A stretch of 38,427 bases of DNA from an uncultured Clostridia bacterium (GCA_934647305.1 CAKUFI010000023.1:1-38427); one strand, 5' to 3'. Counted from the stretch's first letter, positions 8,007-16,158 are shown. Translations and numbers: made by a program. Notes: generated from the sequence alone by a model not told the origin.

Positions 8007-8345
8007 GCAGGCTGAGCCTGCACCCGGTTGCTGCCGCGGGTTCTATCGACGACCCTGAGGGCCATAAATTGAAGCCCTCAGGGTCTATGAATCGGCGAAA
8101 TTCTTCGCCGATTGATAGTCGGCGCTGCCGACATGGGCTACCGCCGGGTCGAATGGTTCGACTGCCACTTGCTGCCGCGGGTTCTAACACGAATTCGGGA
8201 AGCATAGATTGAAGTTCCCGAATTCTTCGCGGTCGGAGGACTCAGAGATGCTCCCACACAAGGGCTGCGAATCCCTCAGTCCACTTCGTGGACAGCAAAC
8301 GGGTTCGGGCACTGCCCGGTCAAAAAGGCGGCCTCCCCAGCGTTC
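8007..8345. repeat. modular hairpin repeat block downstream of gdhA
   Basis: No gene in these 350 bases. The block starts at the base after the gdhA stop: mini-hairpin GCAGGCTGAGCCTGC (8007-8021), linker TTGCTGCCGCGGGTTCTATCGAC, 35-nt hairpin 8051-8085 (stem GACCCTGAGGGC and complement, loop CATAAATTGAA), a 24-nt hairpin 8090-8113 (AATCGGCGAA arms), mini-hairpins 8118-8132 and 8148-8162, the linker again, a second 35-nt hairpin 8191-8225 (stem GAATTCGGGAA, loop CATAGATTGAA), GTCCACTTCGTGGAC at 8279-8293 and a CGGGCACTGCCCG hairpin at 8305-8319. Loops and linkers are constant while stems differ. Confidence 0.85.
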
Positions 8346-8364
8346 CCAACAGGAGGTTGATTGA

Positions 8365-8865
8365 ATGAAGCGCGTGTTGGTTTTGGGCTGCCCGGGCAGC
8401 GGGAAGAGTACGCTGAGCAAGGCACTGGCAAAGAAGCTGGGCCTGCCGCTGGTACACCTGGACAAGCTGAACTGGCGGGAGGGCTGGCAGAGCGTCTCGC
8501 GGGAGGAGTTTGACCGGCTGCTGGCCGCGGAGATTTCGAAGGACGAGTGGATTATCGACGGCAACTATTCCCGCACGATCGGCATGCGGCTCGCCCGCTG
8601 CGACACGGCGGTCTACCTGGACTACCCGCGCCTTACGTGCCTTCTGGGCGTGTTCAGGCGCGTGCTTTCCGGCCGGGGGCGCACTCGATCGGACATGGGC
8701 GCGGGCTGCCCGGAGCGGCTGGACTGGGAATTCGTGCGCTACGTCTGGGACTTCCGGCGCACGCAGCGCGGCAAGATCCTCTCGCTTCTGCATGAGGCGC
8801 AGGGCGTGGACGTGCAGGTCTTTCGCACCAGACGGGCGGCCGCGCGCTTTCTCGAGCAGGCATAG
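8365..8865 (+). CDS. P-loop NTPase, DNA topology modulation (FlaR)-like
   Basis: A 166-aa protein with a Walker A motif GCPGSGKS at residues 8-15 and the layout of small nucleoside or adenylate-kinase-like proteins that databases call topology modulation protein FlaR. The segments VHLDKLNWREGW and EWIIDGNYSRTIGMRL are typical of that family. The name comes from old genetics; the reaction is not established, and a small-molecule kinase is as likely. AGGAGG at 8351-8356 precedes ATG 8365 by 8 bases. It stands alone between a repeat block and the next gene's promoter. Confidence 0.8.
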   Translation: MKRVLVLGCPGSGKSTLSKALAKKLGLPLVHLDKLNWREGWQSVSREEFDRLLAAEISKDEWIIDGNYSRTIGMRLARCDTAVYLDYPRLTCLLGVFRRVLSGRGRTRSDMGAGCPERLDWEFVRYVWDFRRTQRGKILSLLHEAQGVDVQVFRTRRAAARFLEQA

Positions 8866-8896
8866 GGGAATGAAACCGCCGTGTCAGGAAAATAAC

Positions 8897-8926
8897 TTGA
8901 CAAGGCCCACGGTTTACTGGTAGAAT
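8897..8926 (+). promoter_or_regulatory. promoter of the COG2509-type flavoprotein
   Basis: TTGACA (8897-8902), 18-base spacer, TAGAAT (8921-8926), about 80 bases before the start at 9006. It lies just after the stop of the upstream P-loop gene, showing the flavoprotein gene has its own transcription start. Confidence 0.65.
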
Positions 8927-9005
8927 AAGAGGCAAGAGATTGATTGAGGCGGCTCGCAGCACTTGCGCGCCGCCTTGCGTATGTAAAAAGCAGGGAGGGA
9001 TTGTC

Positions 9006-10406
9006 ATGCAGACGGACGTGGTGATCGTGGGCGCGGGCCCGGCGGGAATCTTTACCGCCATCGAGATGATTCGAAAGGGAAGTAAACAGAAGATTGTCAT
9101 CGTGGAGAAGGGACAGCCGATTGAGAAGCGCTTCTGTCCCAAGGCCAAGACGCACAAGTGCGTGGGCTGCAAGCCCTATTGCCATATCACCACCGGCTTT
9201 TCGGGCGCGGGCGCATTTTCGGACGGCAAGCTGTCGCTGAGCTATGAGGTGGGCGGCGACCTGCCCCAGCTTATCGGCGAGGACGTGGCCCAGGAGACCA
9301 TCCACTACGCCGACGGCATCTACCTGGAGTTCGGCGCCGATCCGCACGTCGAGGGCGTGGGCAACACCGAGGCAGTCAAGGAAATCCGCGCCCGGGCCAT
9401 CCGCGCGGGCCTGAAGCTGGTGGACTGCCCGATTCGCCACCTGGGCACCGAAAAGGCGCAGGAGATCTACCTGGCCATCGAGCATTACCTGATCGAGCAC
9501 GGCGTGGAGCTGCTGTTCGGCTATGAGTGCAGCAACCTGATCCTCGAAAACGGCGAGTGCAAGGGCGTGTACATCGAGAAGGGAACCGATTGCCAGGAAA
9601 TTCACGCCCGGCACACCATCATCGCCACCGGCCGCCGCGGCGCGGACTGGCTGGAGCGCATCTGCGCCGAGCACGCCATCGCACATCAGCCGGGCACGGT
9701 CGACATCGGCGTGCGCGTCGAGGTGCGCAACGAGATCATGGAGAAGGTCAACGAGGTGCTCTATGAGTCCAAGCTCATCGGCTACCCCAAGCCCTTCAAG
9801 AACAAGGTGCGCACCTTCTGCCAGAATCCGGGCGGCTTCGTCAGCCAGGAAAACTACGACAATGACCTGGCCGTGGTCAACGGACACTCCTACAAGGAGC
9901 TCAAGTCCAACAACACCAACCTGGCCATCCTCTGCTCGCACAACTTCAACGTGCCCTTCAACCAGCCCATCGAGTACGCCCAGAAGGTGGGCGAGCTGAC
10001 CAACATGCTGGGCGCGGGGCACATCCTGGTGCAGCGCTACGGCGACATACTGGACGGCAAGCGCACCTGGCAGAAGGAGCTGGTGCACTCCAACGTCAAG
10101 CCTACGCTGCCCGACGCGGTCGCGGGCGACATCACCGCCGCCATGCCCTACCGCGCCATGCTCAACATCATCAACTTTATCCAGGCCATGGACGAGGTGG
10201 TGCCGGGCTTTGCCGCCTACGAAACCCTGCTCTACTCGCCTGAGCTCAAGTTCTACTCCAACCGCGTCAAGATGGACGAGCGCTTCACCACCAATGTGAA
10301 GGGCCTGCACTGCCTGGGCGACTCCAGCGGCTGGACGCGCGGCCTGATGATGGCCTCCGTCATGGGCGTGCTCATGGGGCGCGTGCTGGCCGGGGAAGAG
10401 GCGTAA
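9006..10406 (+). CDS. FAD-dependent dehydrogenase, COG2509 type
   Basis: A 466-aa flavoprotein. The N-terminal dinucleotide-binding motif is GAGPAG (residues 9-14), followed by VIVEKG. The C-terminus GLHCLGDSSGWTRGLMMASVMGVLMGRVLA is the usual FAD-closing segment of this family. Near the N-terminus are four cysteines in the pattern C44-x7-C52-x2-C55-x3-C59 (CPKAKTHKCVGCKPYCH), then ITTGFSGAGAFSDGK. Members are called uncharacterised FAD-dependent dehydrogenases; the substrate is unknown. ATG 9006 follows GGGAGGG; the frame is open from 8940 but that part has no family match. It is monocistronic, with a strong bidirectional terminator 90 bases downstream. Confidence 0.88.
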   Translation: MQTDVVIVGAGPAGIFTAIEMIRKGSKQKIVIVEKGQPIEKRFCPKAKTHKCVGCKPYCHITTGFSGAGAFSDGKLSLSYEVGGDLPQLIGEDVAQETIHYADGIYLEFGADPHVEGVGNTEAVKEIRARAIRAGLKLVDCPIRHLGTEKAQEIYLAIEHYLIEHGVELLFGYECSNLILENGECKGVYIEKGTDCQEIHARHTIIATGRRGADWLERICAEHAIAHQPGTVDIGVRVEVRNEIMEKVNEVLYESKLIGYPKPFKNKVRTFCQNPGGFVSQENYDNDLAVVNGHSYKELKSNNTNLAILCSHNFNVPFNQPIEYAQKVGELTNMLGAGHILVQRYGDILDGKRTWQKELVHSNVKPTLPDAVAGDITAAMPYRAMLNIINFIQAMDEVVPGFAAYETLLYSPELKFYSNRVKMDERFTTNVKGLHCLGDSSGWTRGLMMASVMGVLMGRVLAGEEA

Positions 10407-10494
10407 CAACAGCATATCGAGGGCGCTCGTCCGTGAGGAACGTCCACTTAGGGATTTCAAGAAATTGAGTTTTTAAGGCGTTTCCCGAACGGCA

Positions 10495-10552
10495 AAAAAC
10501 AGAACCACCGATGGAAAAGCAGAATTGCTAATTTATCGGTGGTTCTGTTTTT
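10495..10552. terminator. 18-bp perfect bidirectional terminator
   Basis: AAAAACAGAACCACCGAT (10495-10512) pairs perfectly with 10535-10552, which ends in TTTTT. The A tract on one side and T tract on the other let it work in both directions. It closes the flavoprotein gene and marks the left border of the AT-richer stretch with the mobile-element scar. Confidence 0.8.
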
Positions 10553-10566
10553 GTGAAATATGGGTA

Positions 10567-10602
10567 AGCACGGAAGAAAATATTCCTCCGTGCCTTTTCT
10601 AT
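10567..10602 (+). terminator. hairpin GCACGGA...TCCGTGC with T-rich tail
   Basis: GCACGGA and TCCGTGC form a 7-bp stem with an AT-rich loop followed by CTTTTCT. From here to about 10789 I see no gene. This stretch is visibly AT-richer than the rest of the window, consistent with acquired DNA. Confidence 0.5.
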
Positions 10603-10789
10603 ACCCACCCTACATTCTGTGCTTGCATGTTTATTACACGGCTACACCGCGTTCCGAGAATCCTCCTACGCTGCTTTTCATGGAATTTTCAAGGAACAGT
10701 CAGCTTTCGCTGTGATTCTATTTTAAGAAAACTGCACTATGAATGGAACGTACCATTGGGAACATCACTAACACCAATGGGAACACGGC

Positions 10790-11000
10790 CTATAACTTTG
10801 CCTGGAAGTGCTCCAAGTCTTCAATCAGATGCTGTATGTTTTCTTTCAGATGGGCAGCATCCAGAATGTCGTGGCACTTACCCAGAATCAGGTAATCCAG
10901 AGATGTCCCAAATATCTCAGAAATCTGAATCATCAGATCGACAGAGTAGCCCTTTTTACCGGATTCAATGTGGCTGATGTACGTATGCGCTTCATTTCGA
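10790..11000 (-). pseudogene. C-terminal fragment of an XRE-family regulator
   Basis: Read on the minus strand this gives EAHTYISHIESGKKGYSVDL (continuing MIQISEIFGTSLDYLILGK) and about 30 more residues ending LEHFQAKL and TAG. It is the second half of a lambda-repressor-like HTH domain plus its short tail, as in regulators of clostridial integrative elements. There is no start codon or N-terminal half; the frame breaks near 11009 where homology ends. The break coincides with the start of the integrase fragment on the other strand, so one deletion probably removed the 5' halves of two divergent genes. Confidence 0.7.
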
Positions 11001-11229
11001 TGAAACGATCACCCCGCGCCGTTTTCGCACGACTGTCGCTACGGATATTTCGGCAACGACGCATGACTTGAAGCTGGTGCAACGGATGCTTGGCCATTCG
11101 ACCCCACAGATGACGCTGAAGCACTACGATAAGGGGCGCGGCACGGCTGCTGACGCGGCCCAGGCCATCTCAAAGTGCTATGGTTTTGACAGTGTAACTG
11201 ACGGCCCGGCTGACGCGCATATAATGTAG
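10978..11229 (+). pseudogene. C-terminal fragment of a tyrosine integrase
   Basis: The frame reads FDETITPRRFRTTVATDISA, then TTHDLKLVQRMLGHSTPQMT and LKHYDKGRG, ending IM and TAG at 11227-11229. This is the catalytic C-terminus of a phage-type tyrosine recombinase: the arginine box (PRRFR), the GHS histidine and the nucleophilic Tyr in KHYDKGR are present. An in-frame TGA at 10975 and the lack of N-terminal domains show that it is broken. It points towards tRNA-Thr 130 bases away, a common integration target. Similar sequences are integrases of clostridial phages and ICEs. Confidence 0.8.
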
Positions 11230-11335
11230 GAATTTCTCGAAACTGACGGATTTTTGACGGAAGCAGGGATGAGGCTCGTAATTTGCAGGCTGATCACCTG
11301 AGTCCTGCAAAAAGAGCCTGGAAACACGAAAAAGG

Positions 11336-11353
11336 CCAGTCATTTCTGACTGG
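11336..11353 (-). terminator. terminator of tRNA-Thr
   Basis: On the minus strand CCAGTCA-GAAA-TGACTGG is followed by CCTTTTTC, 4 bases past the tRNA 3' end. It is a compact 7-bp stem with a GAAA tetraloop and T tract. Confidence 0.75.
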
Positions 11354-11357
11354 TCTG

Positions 11358-11433
<76 letters not shown>

Positions 11434-11460
11434 AACTGTTTCCTCGCGGGAACAAATACA

Positions 11461-11489
11461 ATTATACTACAAACGCCCGGAAAAATCAA
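11461..11489 (-). promoter_or_regulatory. promoter of tRNA-Thr
   Basis: On the minus strand TTGATT, 17 bases, TATAAT, placed 28 bases upstream of the mature 5' end. Confidence 0.65.
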
Positions 11490-11558
11490 CCCCTATTTTC
11501 CATTTCCATGTAAAAAAACGCACATCATTCGCCGCGTCTTCCCAAGGCGCGCGGCATG

Positions 11559-11567
11559 TGGTACAAT
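11559..11567 (+). promoter_or_regulatory. extended -10 element before the U32 gene
   Basis: TGGTACAAT is an extended -10 sequence 37 bases before the start codon. The -35 region (around TTCCCA, 11539) is weak, which is common for extended -10 promoters. Confidence 0.5.
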
Positions 11568-11603
11568 GGGTGGGAACAAAAGCGGATACAAGGAGCGTTT
11601 CTT

Positions 11604-12839
11604 ATGCATATTCCTGAATTGCTGGCCCCAGCGGGGGGCATGCCGCAGCTGAAAACCGCCGTGCGCTACGGTGCGAACGCGGTGTACCTGGGCCTGACGC
11701 GCTACGGGCTGCGCGCCCACGCCGGAAACTTTACGCCCGAGCAGCTGCGCGAGGCGGTCGAATACGCCCATGCGCGCGGCGTGAAAGTCTATGTGACGCT
11801 GAATATCTTCGCCTATGAAGAGGACGTGCCCGCGATGGTGGAGGCGGCCAGGCTGGCGCAGGAGGCCTCTGCGGACGGCGTGATCATGGCCGATCCGGGC
11901 GCGGTGGACGAGGTGCTGCATCGGGTTCCCGGCCTGCCGGTGCACCTGTCCACCCAGGCGAACACGATGAACAGCGCCTCGGCCCGGTTCTGGCATCGCT
12001 GCGGGGTGGAGCGTATCGTGCTCGCGCGCGAGCTGTCCCTTGCGCAGATCAGGGCACTGCGGGAGAATACGCCCGGTTCGGTCGAGCTCGAGGTGTTCGT
12101 CCACGGTGCGGTGTGCATGGCCTATTCGGGCCGCTGCGCGCTGAGCAGGTACCTTTCCGGGCGGGACGCGAACCGCGGCGACTGTGCCCAGCCCTGCCGC
12201 TGGAAGTACACGCTCGAGGAGGAGAAGCGCCCGGGCCTGTATCTGCCGATTGAGGACGTCGAGGGCGGCACGCGGATACTCAGCGCCTGCGACATGAACC
12301 TGGTGCGCCTGCTGCCCGCGCTGTGCGAGGCGGGGGTCGATTCGCTCAAGATCGAGGGGCGCATGAAGAACGAGTACTACATCGCGACCGTCGTGGGGGC
12401 GTATCGCCGGGGACTGGACGCGCTGGCCGAGGGGCGCTTCACGCCGGAGCTGGCCGATGCGCTGGACGCGGAGCTGCGCACCATCTCGCACCGCCCCTAC
12501 GACACCGGTTTCCTGTTGGGCAGGCCCCAGTTTCCAGGCGATGACGCGCTCAAGCAGACCCGGGAGCTGGCCGCGCGGGTGCTGGAATGGGAAGGCGGCG
12601 AGGCGCTCGTCCAGATGAAAAACAAGCTGATCGTCGGGGACGCGCTCGAGCTGCTCACCCCCGAGGGCGTGTTCCCGTTCACGCTGACCGAAATCCGCAC
12701 CGAGGCGGGGGAGCGCGTTCCCGAGTGCGGCCGGCCGGACAGCATCCTGCGCATTCCGCTGCTGCACCCCGCTCAGCCAGGCGACCTGCTGCGCGGCCTG
12801 TGCCGGAATCACCCGGCTGCGCCCGAAAACCGCCTGTAA
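11604..12839 (+). CDS. peptidase U32 family protein (tRNA hydroxylation type)
   Basis: A 411-aa U32 protein. It starts PELLAPAGGMPQLKTAVRYGANAVY and carries the family signature ELEVFVHGAVCMAYSGRC at 161-178. Cysteines C171, C178, C194 and C198 (CMAYSGRC, then GDCAQPC) are the expected iron-sulphur ligands of the RlhA/TrhP branch, whose characterised members hydroxylate 23S rRNA or tRNA wobble uridine rather than degrade collagen. ATG 11604 has AAGGAG 8 bases upstream. The frame is open back to 11556 but without support. It is monocistronic. RNA hydroxylation is inferred from family; the exact target (TrhP-like tRNA U34 is likely) is not provable here. Confidence 0.9.
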   Translation: MHIPELLAPAGGMPQLKTAVRYGANAVYLGLTRYGLRAHAGNFTPEQLREAVEYAHARGVKVYVTLNIFAYEEDVPAMVEAARLAQEASADGVIMADPGAVDEVLHRVPGLPVHLSTQANTMNSASARFWHRCGVERIVLARELSLAQIRALRENTPGSVELEVFVHGAVCMAYSGRCALSRYLSGRDANRGDCAQPCRWKYTLEEEKRPGLYLPIEDVEGGTRILSACDMNLVRLLPALCEAGVDSLKIEGRMKNEYYIATVVGAYRRGLDALAEGRFTPELADALDAELRTISHRPYDTGFLLGRPQFPGDDALKQTRELAARVLEWEGGEALVQMKNKLIVGDALELLTPEGVFPFTLTEIRTEAGERVPECGRPDSILRIPLLHPAQPGDLLRGLCRNHPAAPENRL

Positions 12840-13395
12840 CCCGCCAGAATGCGCATGCGGGCGAGAGCTCCCCTTTCAGGAGGGCATTGGCTGCGTCCAG
12901 TGTACCTTCCCTGAAAGATGAGGTACCCGCAACATAGATGGAGGGGCATACCACGAAGAATCCAGGGTTCCAATCTATGCTTCCCGGATTCGTGTCAGTA
13001 TCGGCGGTAGCAGGTGGGTGCAGGCACGGCCTGCACCGAGTCTTCCGCAGGCGAAGAATCTGGCGGCTCTAATTTATGGCCGACAGATTCGTCGATAGAA
13101 CCCGCGGCAGCAACCGGAACCGGGCACTGCCCGGCAAAGAATCCGGGGCCTTGAATGTATGGGCCCCGGATTCATGCTAGTATCGGCGGCAGCCAGTGCG
13201 TGCAGGCTCAGCCTGCCGGCAGCCAGTGGCATCGGCCCTGCTGACCACAAAGAATCCGGGAAGTCCAATCTATGCTTCCCGGATTCGTGTCAGTATCGGC
13301 GGCAGCAAGTGGCTGTCGGCCCTGCCGACCGGCGGCAGCAAGTGGCTGTCGGCCCTGCCGACCGGCGGCAGCAAGTGGCACCGGGCTCTGCCCGG
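12840..13395. repeat. largest modular hairpin repeat block, convergent gap
   Basis: No gene in 556 bases between two convergent genes. The first part holds ordinary hairpins (GTACCT 12902-12907 with AGGTAC 12921-12926). Then come four long hairpins, all reverse: 12958-12991, 13056-13090, 13139-13173 and 13252-13286. Their stems are GAATCC-GGG, GAATCTG, GAATCCGGGGCC and GAATCCGGGAAG types, with CATA-type loops on the minus strand. Mini-hairpins sit at 13020-13034, 13120-13134, 13202-13216, 13315-13329, 13348-13362 and 13381-13395. The last three recur exactly every 33 bp, joined by CGGCGGCAGCAAGTGGC. The final hairpin touches the stop codon of the minus-strand sugar-binding protein gene. Confidence 0.85.
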
Positions 13396-14970
13396 TTATT
13401 TGCCGATGAAGCGGTCGTACTGGGCCTGCTTGATGGCGAGAACCTTCTTTTCGCCGAGCTTCTCGCACTGCGCAAGGTACTCGTCCCAGGTCGCGTCGAT
13501 GTCCTGCTGGCCGCAGATCCAGCGGGCGATGGAGTCCTTGATGTAGGTGTCGAGGTCGGTCTGATAGAGCGCGAGCTCCTCAGTTTCCTCGGCGGTGGCG
13601 ATGATGCCGCTGGGGAAGTTGTTGACCAGGTAGGGGGCGATCGCGTCGTCCACCTTCAGGCGCTGGCCCTCGGCGGTCACGCCGTAGTCGGCCTCGTTAT
13701 ACTCGAGGTTGTCATCGGGGAAGAGCATGGGCAGACCCTGGAAGTGGTGATCGGTGAACCACTGGGCGATGCTGTCGAAACCGTCCGGAACGGTCTTGCG
13801 GTAGTGCACGCCGTCCTCGGAGTAGGCCACGCCGATGCCTTCAGGGCCGGCATTGATCTGCTCGGAGATCTTGCGATCGTAGCAGTAGTCCACCCAGCGG
13901 GCCATGACCTCGGGATGCTCGCACTTGGTGGTCAGGTACAAGGAGCGGTTCACATAGAAGCCGGAGTCGTCGCCCAGGTAGTAGGCGTTGCCGTCACTGC
14001 CCTTGAGCGGGGACAGCACGTCATAATTGGCCAGGCCGTTCTCCTCGCCGAAGATGTTGCCGATGCGCCAGCCGTGCACGAAGCCGTACAGGTTGCCCTC
14101 GGTCTTGCACTTGGCCATGAACATTTCGCGGCTCTGAGTGAACTGCTCGATGTCCATCAGGCCCTCCTGATACAGGGAGGCCAGCCACTTGGTGGCGTCC
14201 TTGAAGGCTTCGGTCATGCGGTTGTCCAGCACGGTGCCGTCCTCCTGGATGGTGAAGCCGTACATGCCGTTTTCAAAGCCGGCAAAGTTGTACAGGCCCA
14301 CCTGCATGCCGTCTCCCCACAGCGGATCGACGCAGAAGGGAATCTCGTCGGCCTCGCCGTTGCCGTTGAGGTCGGTCGCCTTGATCTTGCGCAGCGCCTC
14401 GACGAACGCCTCGCGGGTGGTGGGCATCTCAAGGCCGAGCTGGCTGAGCCAGGTCTTGTTGTAGAACATGCCGCCCATGTTGTTCTTGTACTGGATGCCG
14501 GTGGTGGAGAAGGCGTAGATGTTGCCGTCCGGGCTGGTCATCTTGGCCTTGACCTCGTCCAGAATGCCCTTCTCGGTCAGGTACGTGTTGAAGTTGACAC
14601 AGTACTTGTCGATCAGGTCGTTCAGGGGCAGGATGTAGCCCATCGGGCCGTAGGTGTTGATGTCGTCGGCGGAGACGGTGCCCGGGCCGAAGACCTCGGG
14701 CAGGTCCTCGGAGGCCCACATCAGCGCGATCTTCTCGGCCTGGCCGTCGGGGGAGATGCAGTTCCAGTTGATGTGCACGTTGGTGGCTTCCTCGATCTTC
14801 TGGATCATCGGGAAGTTGTTGGGGTCGGCCGCGGTGGTGGAGGCGAGCACTTCGACTTCGATCTTCTCATTGACGATGGGCAGACCGGTCTCGTTGAAGT
14901 TGTCGTCCGCAAAGGCGGCGGTGGCCAGCAGCAGGATGACTGCCAGCGCGAGGGCGAGGGTTCTCTTCAT
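13396..14970 (-). CDS. extracellular sugar-binding protein, LplA-type ABC importer
   Basis: A 524-aa solute-binding protein for an ABC oligosaccharide importer. The N-terminus MKRTLALALAVILLLATAAFA is a clear type I signal peptide, but no lipobox cysteine follows (DDNFNETGLPIVNE), unlike the usual lipoprotein form in Gram-positives. The pattern EVLASTTAADPNNFPMIQKI, EEATNVHINW and EDLPEVFGPG is that of the large LplA/YtcQ family. AAAGGAGG precedes ATG 14970. It is the last gene of an lplB-lplC-lplA order; no ATPase gene is present, so a shared MsmX-like ATPase elsewhere is expected. The ligand is unknown. A mini-hairpin begins directly after its TAA. Confidence 0.9.
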   Translation of the reverse strand: MKRTLALALAVILLLATAAFADDNFNETGLPIVNEKIEVEVLASTTAADPNNFPMIQKIEEATNVHINWNCISPDGQAEKIALMWASEDLPEVFGPGTVSADDINTYGPMGYILPLNDLIDKYCVNFNTYLTEKGILDEVKAKMTSPDGNIYAFSTTGIQYKNNMGGMFYNKTWLSQLGLEMPTTREAFVEALRKIKATDLNGNGEADEIPFCVDPLWGDGMQVGLYNFAGFENGMYGFTIQEDGTVLDNRMTEAFKDATKWLASLYQEGLMDIEQFTQSREMFMAKCKTEGNLYGFVHGWRIGNIFGEENGLANYDVLSPLKGSDGNAYYLGDDSGFYVNRSLYLTTKCEHPEVMARWVDYCYDRKISEQINAGPEGIGVAYSEDGVHYRKTVPDGFDSIAQWFTDHHFQGLPMLFPDDNLEYNEADYGVTAEGQRLKVDDAIAPYLVNNFPSGIIATAEETEELALYQTDLDTYIKDSIARWICGQQDIDATWDEYLAQCEKLGEKKVLAIKQAQYDRFIGK

Positions 14971-15041
14971 AGCGTGAAGACCTCCTTTTTATTTGTTTAA
15001 CGGCTCCAGGCCGCCAAACTTCGATGAAAAATGGGATGCGG

Positions 15042-15932
15042 TCATCCCTTGACCGAGCCGATCATGACGCCCTTGACGAAGTGCTTCTGCACCAGCGGAT
15101 ACAGGATCATCATCGGCAGACTGGATACGACGATCAGCGCGTACTTGAGCGTCTCCTTCATGTTCATGAGGGCCGCGGCCGCCTCGCCGTCCATGTCGTC
15201 GGCGGAAACCGAGTTCTCGATCAGGATCTCGCGCAGCACCAGCTGAAGCGGATGCAGCGTGCGCTTGGTCAGGAACATCAGGGCGTTGAAGTAGTCGTTC
15301 CAGTGGCCCACGGCGTAGAACAGGGTCAGCACCGCGATCAGCGTGCCCGACAGCGGCACGACCACCTTCACGAAGAACTGCAGCCGGTTGCAGCCGTCGA
15401 TCGACGCGGCCTCGTACAGCTCGTGCGGAATGTTGCTCTTGAGGAAGGTGCGGGTGATAATCAGGTTGTACGCGCTCACTGCGCCGGGCAGGATCATGAC
15501 CCAGACCGTGTTCAGAATCCCCAGGCCGCGAATCACGAAGTAATACGGGATCAGGCCGCCGCCGAAGAACATCGTGAAGGTGATTATCAGCGAGAAGAAG
15601 TTGCGGCCGGGCACCTTGACAGAGAGCGCGTAGCCCGCCGTCATGGTCATGGTCAGGTTGAGCAGCGTGGCGGCGACCGTGTAGAACACGGTGTTGCGGT
15701 AGCCGGTCAGTATGCGGGCGTTGGTCAGCACGCGCTGATAGCCCAGCAGCTGCAGCCCGCGCGGGTACAGCAGCACCTTGCCCGTGTTGACCAGCGTCAC
15801 GTCGCTGATCGAGGCGATCAGCACGAAGTAGATCGGGTAGGCCACGATCAGGAGCAGTATGGCCAGCACGACCGTGCAGACGATGTAGAACGCCCGGTCG
15901 CCGGGCAGATCGTGAATGTGCGATTTAGACAT
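15042..15932 (-). CDS. carbohydrate ABC transporter permease, LplC-type
   Basis: A 296-aa inner-membrane permease with about six membrane segments and the conserved cytoplasmic loop LYEAASIDGCNRLQFFVKVVVP, which docks the ATPase. The start is ATG 15932 because AAGGAGG lies 10 bases upstream; the frame is open to 15974 without a ribosome binding site. It ends in KHFVKGVMIGSVKG, a typical C-terminus of the family. It belongs with lplB upstream and the binding protein downstream (71-base gap), but a 388-base gap of repeats and a MITE separates it from lplB. Confidence 0.93.
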   Translation of the reverse strand: MSKSHIHDLPGDRAFYIVCTVVLAILLLIVAYPIYFVLIASISDVTLVNTGKVLLYPRGLQLLGYQRVLTNARILTGYRNTVFYTVAATLLNLTMTMTAGYALSVKVPGRNFFSLIITFTMFFGGGLIPYYFVIRGLGILNTVWVMILPGAVSAYNLIITRTFLKSNIPHELYEAASIDGCNRLQFFVKVVVPLSGTLIAVLTLFYAVGHWNDYFNALMFLTKRTLHPLQLVLREILIENSVSADDMDGEAAAALMNMKETLKYALIVVSSLPMMILYPLVQKHFVKGVMIGSVKG

Positions 15933-15976
15933 GTCTTCGGTTCCTCCTTGCGGCAAATCATGTCGGTTTTGCATAC

Positions 15977-16158
15977 GAGCAAGAACTGTGCTTGCTCAGC
16001 GGAGCTTCCCAGCACCGCCTCCGGGCTCAGCCCCATTCCTTCGTTATTCTTATGGGGTACTTTCCCGAGGCTTTGACCTGCGAAGAATCTGGAGGCTTTA
16101 ATGTATGGCTGACAGATTCGCTTGGCCGGCGCCAGCACCGCCTCCAGGCTCAGCCTGG
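15977..16158. repeat. modular hairpin repeats between lplC and lplB
   Basis: The lplB-lplC gap holds a 21-nt hairpin (GAGCAAG and CTTGCTC, 15977-15997), a reverse 35-nt hairpin (16085-16119; GAATCTG stem; TTTAATGTATG on the plus strand) and a mini-hairpin CCAGGCTCAGCCTGG (16144-16158), joined by GCCGGCGCCAGCACC-like linkers that differ from the main consensus. These hairpins lie inside an operon, where they could lower expression of the genes after lplB. The small open frames here are not supported. Confidence 0.75.

Noticed and set aside
8051..8225. Integron attC sites
   Set aside because: The hairpins lack the GTTRRRY and RYYYAAC core sites, and no integron integrase or cassette structure is present.
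8940..9005. Upstream extension of the COG2509-type gene
   Set aside because: The extra residues are Cys/Arg-rich and lie before a good ribosome binding site at ATG 9006.
10525..10977. 150-codon open frame in the mobile-element scar
   Set aside because: It begins in a terminator arm, crosses several hairpins and is antisense to the recognisable XRE fragment.
12958..13395. CRISPR array
   Set aside because: The repeats are palindromic modules of several kinds with conserved linkers, no unique equal-length spacers, and no cas genes nearby.
13159..15000. Long plus-strand open frame (613 codons) across the sugar-binding protein gene
   Set aside because: It is antisense to a clear family protein, starts inside repeats and has the skewed composition of a GC-rich shadow frame.
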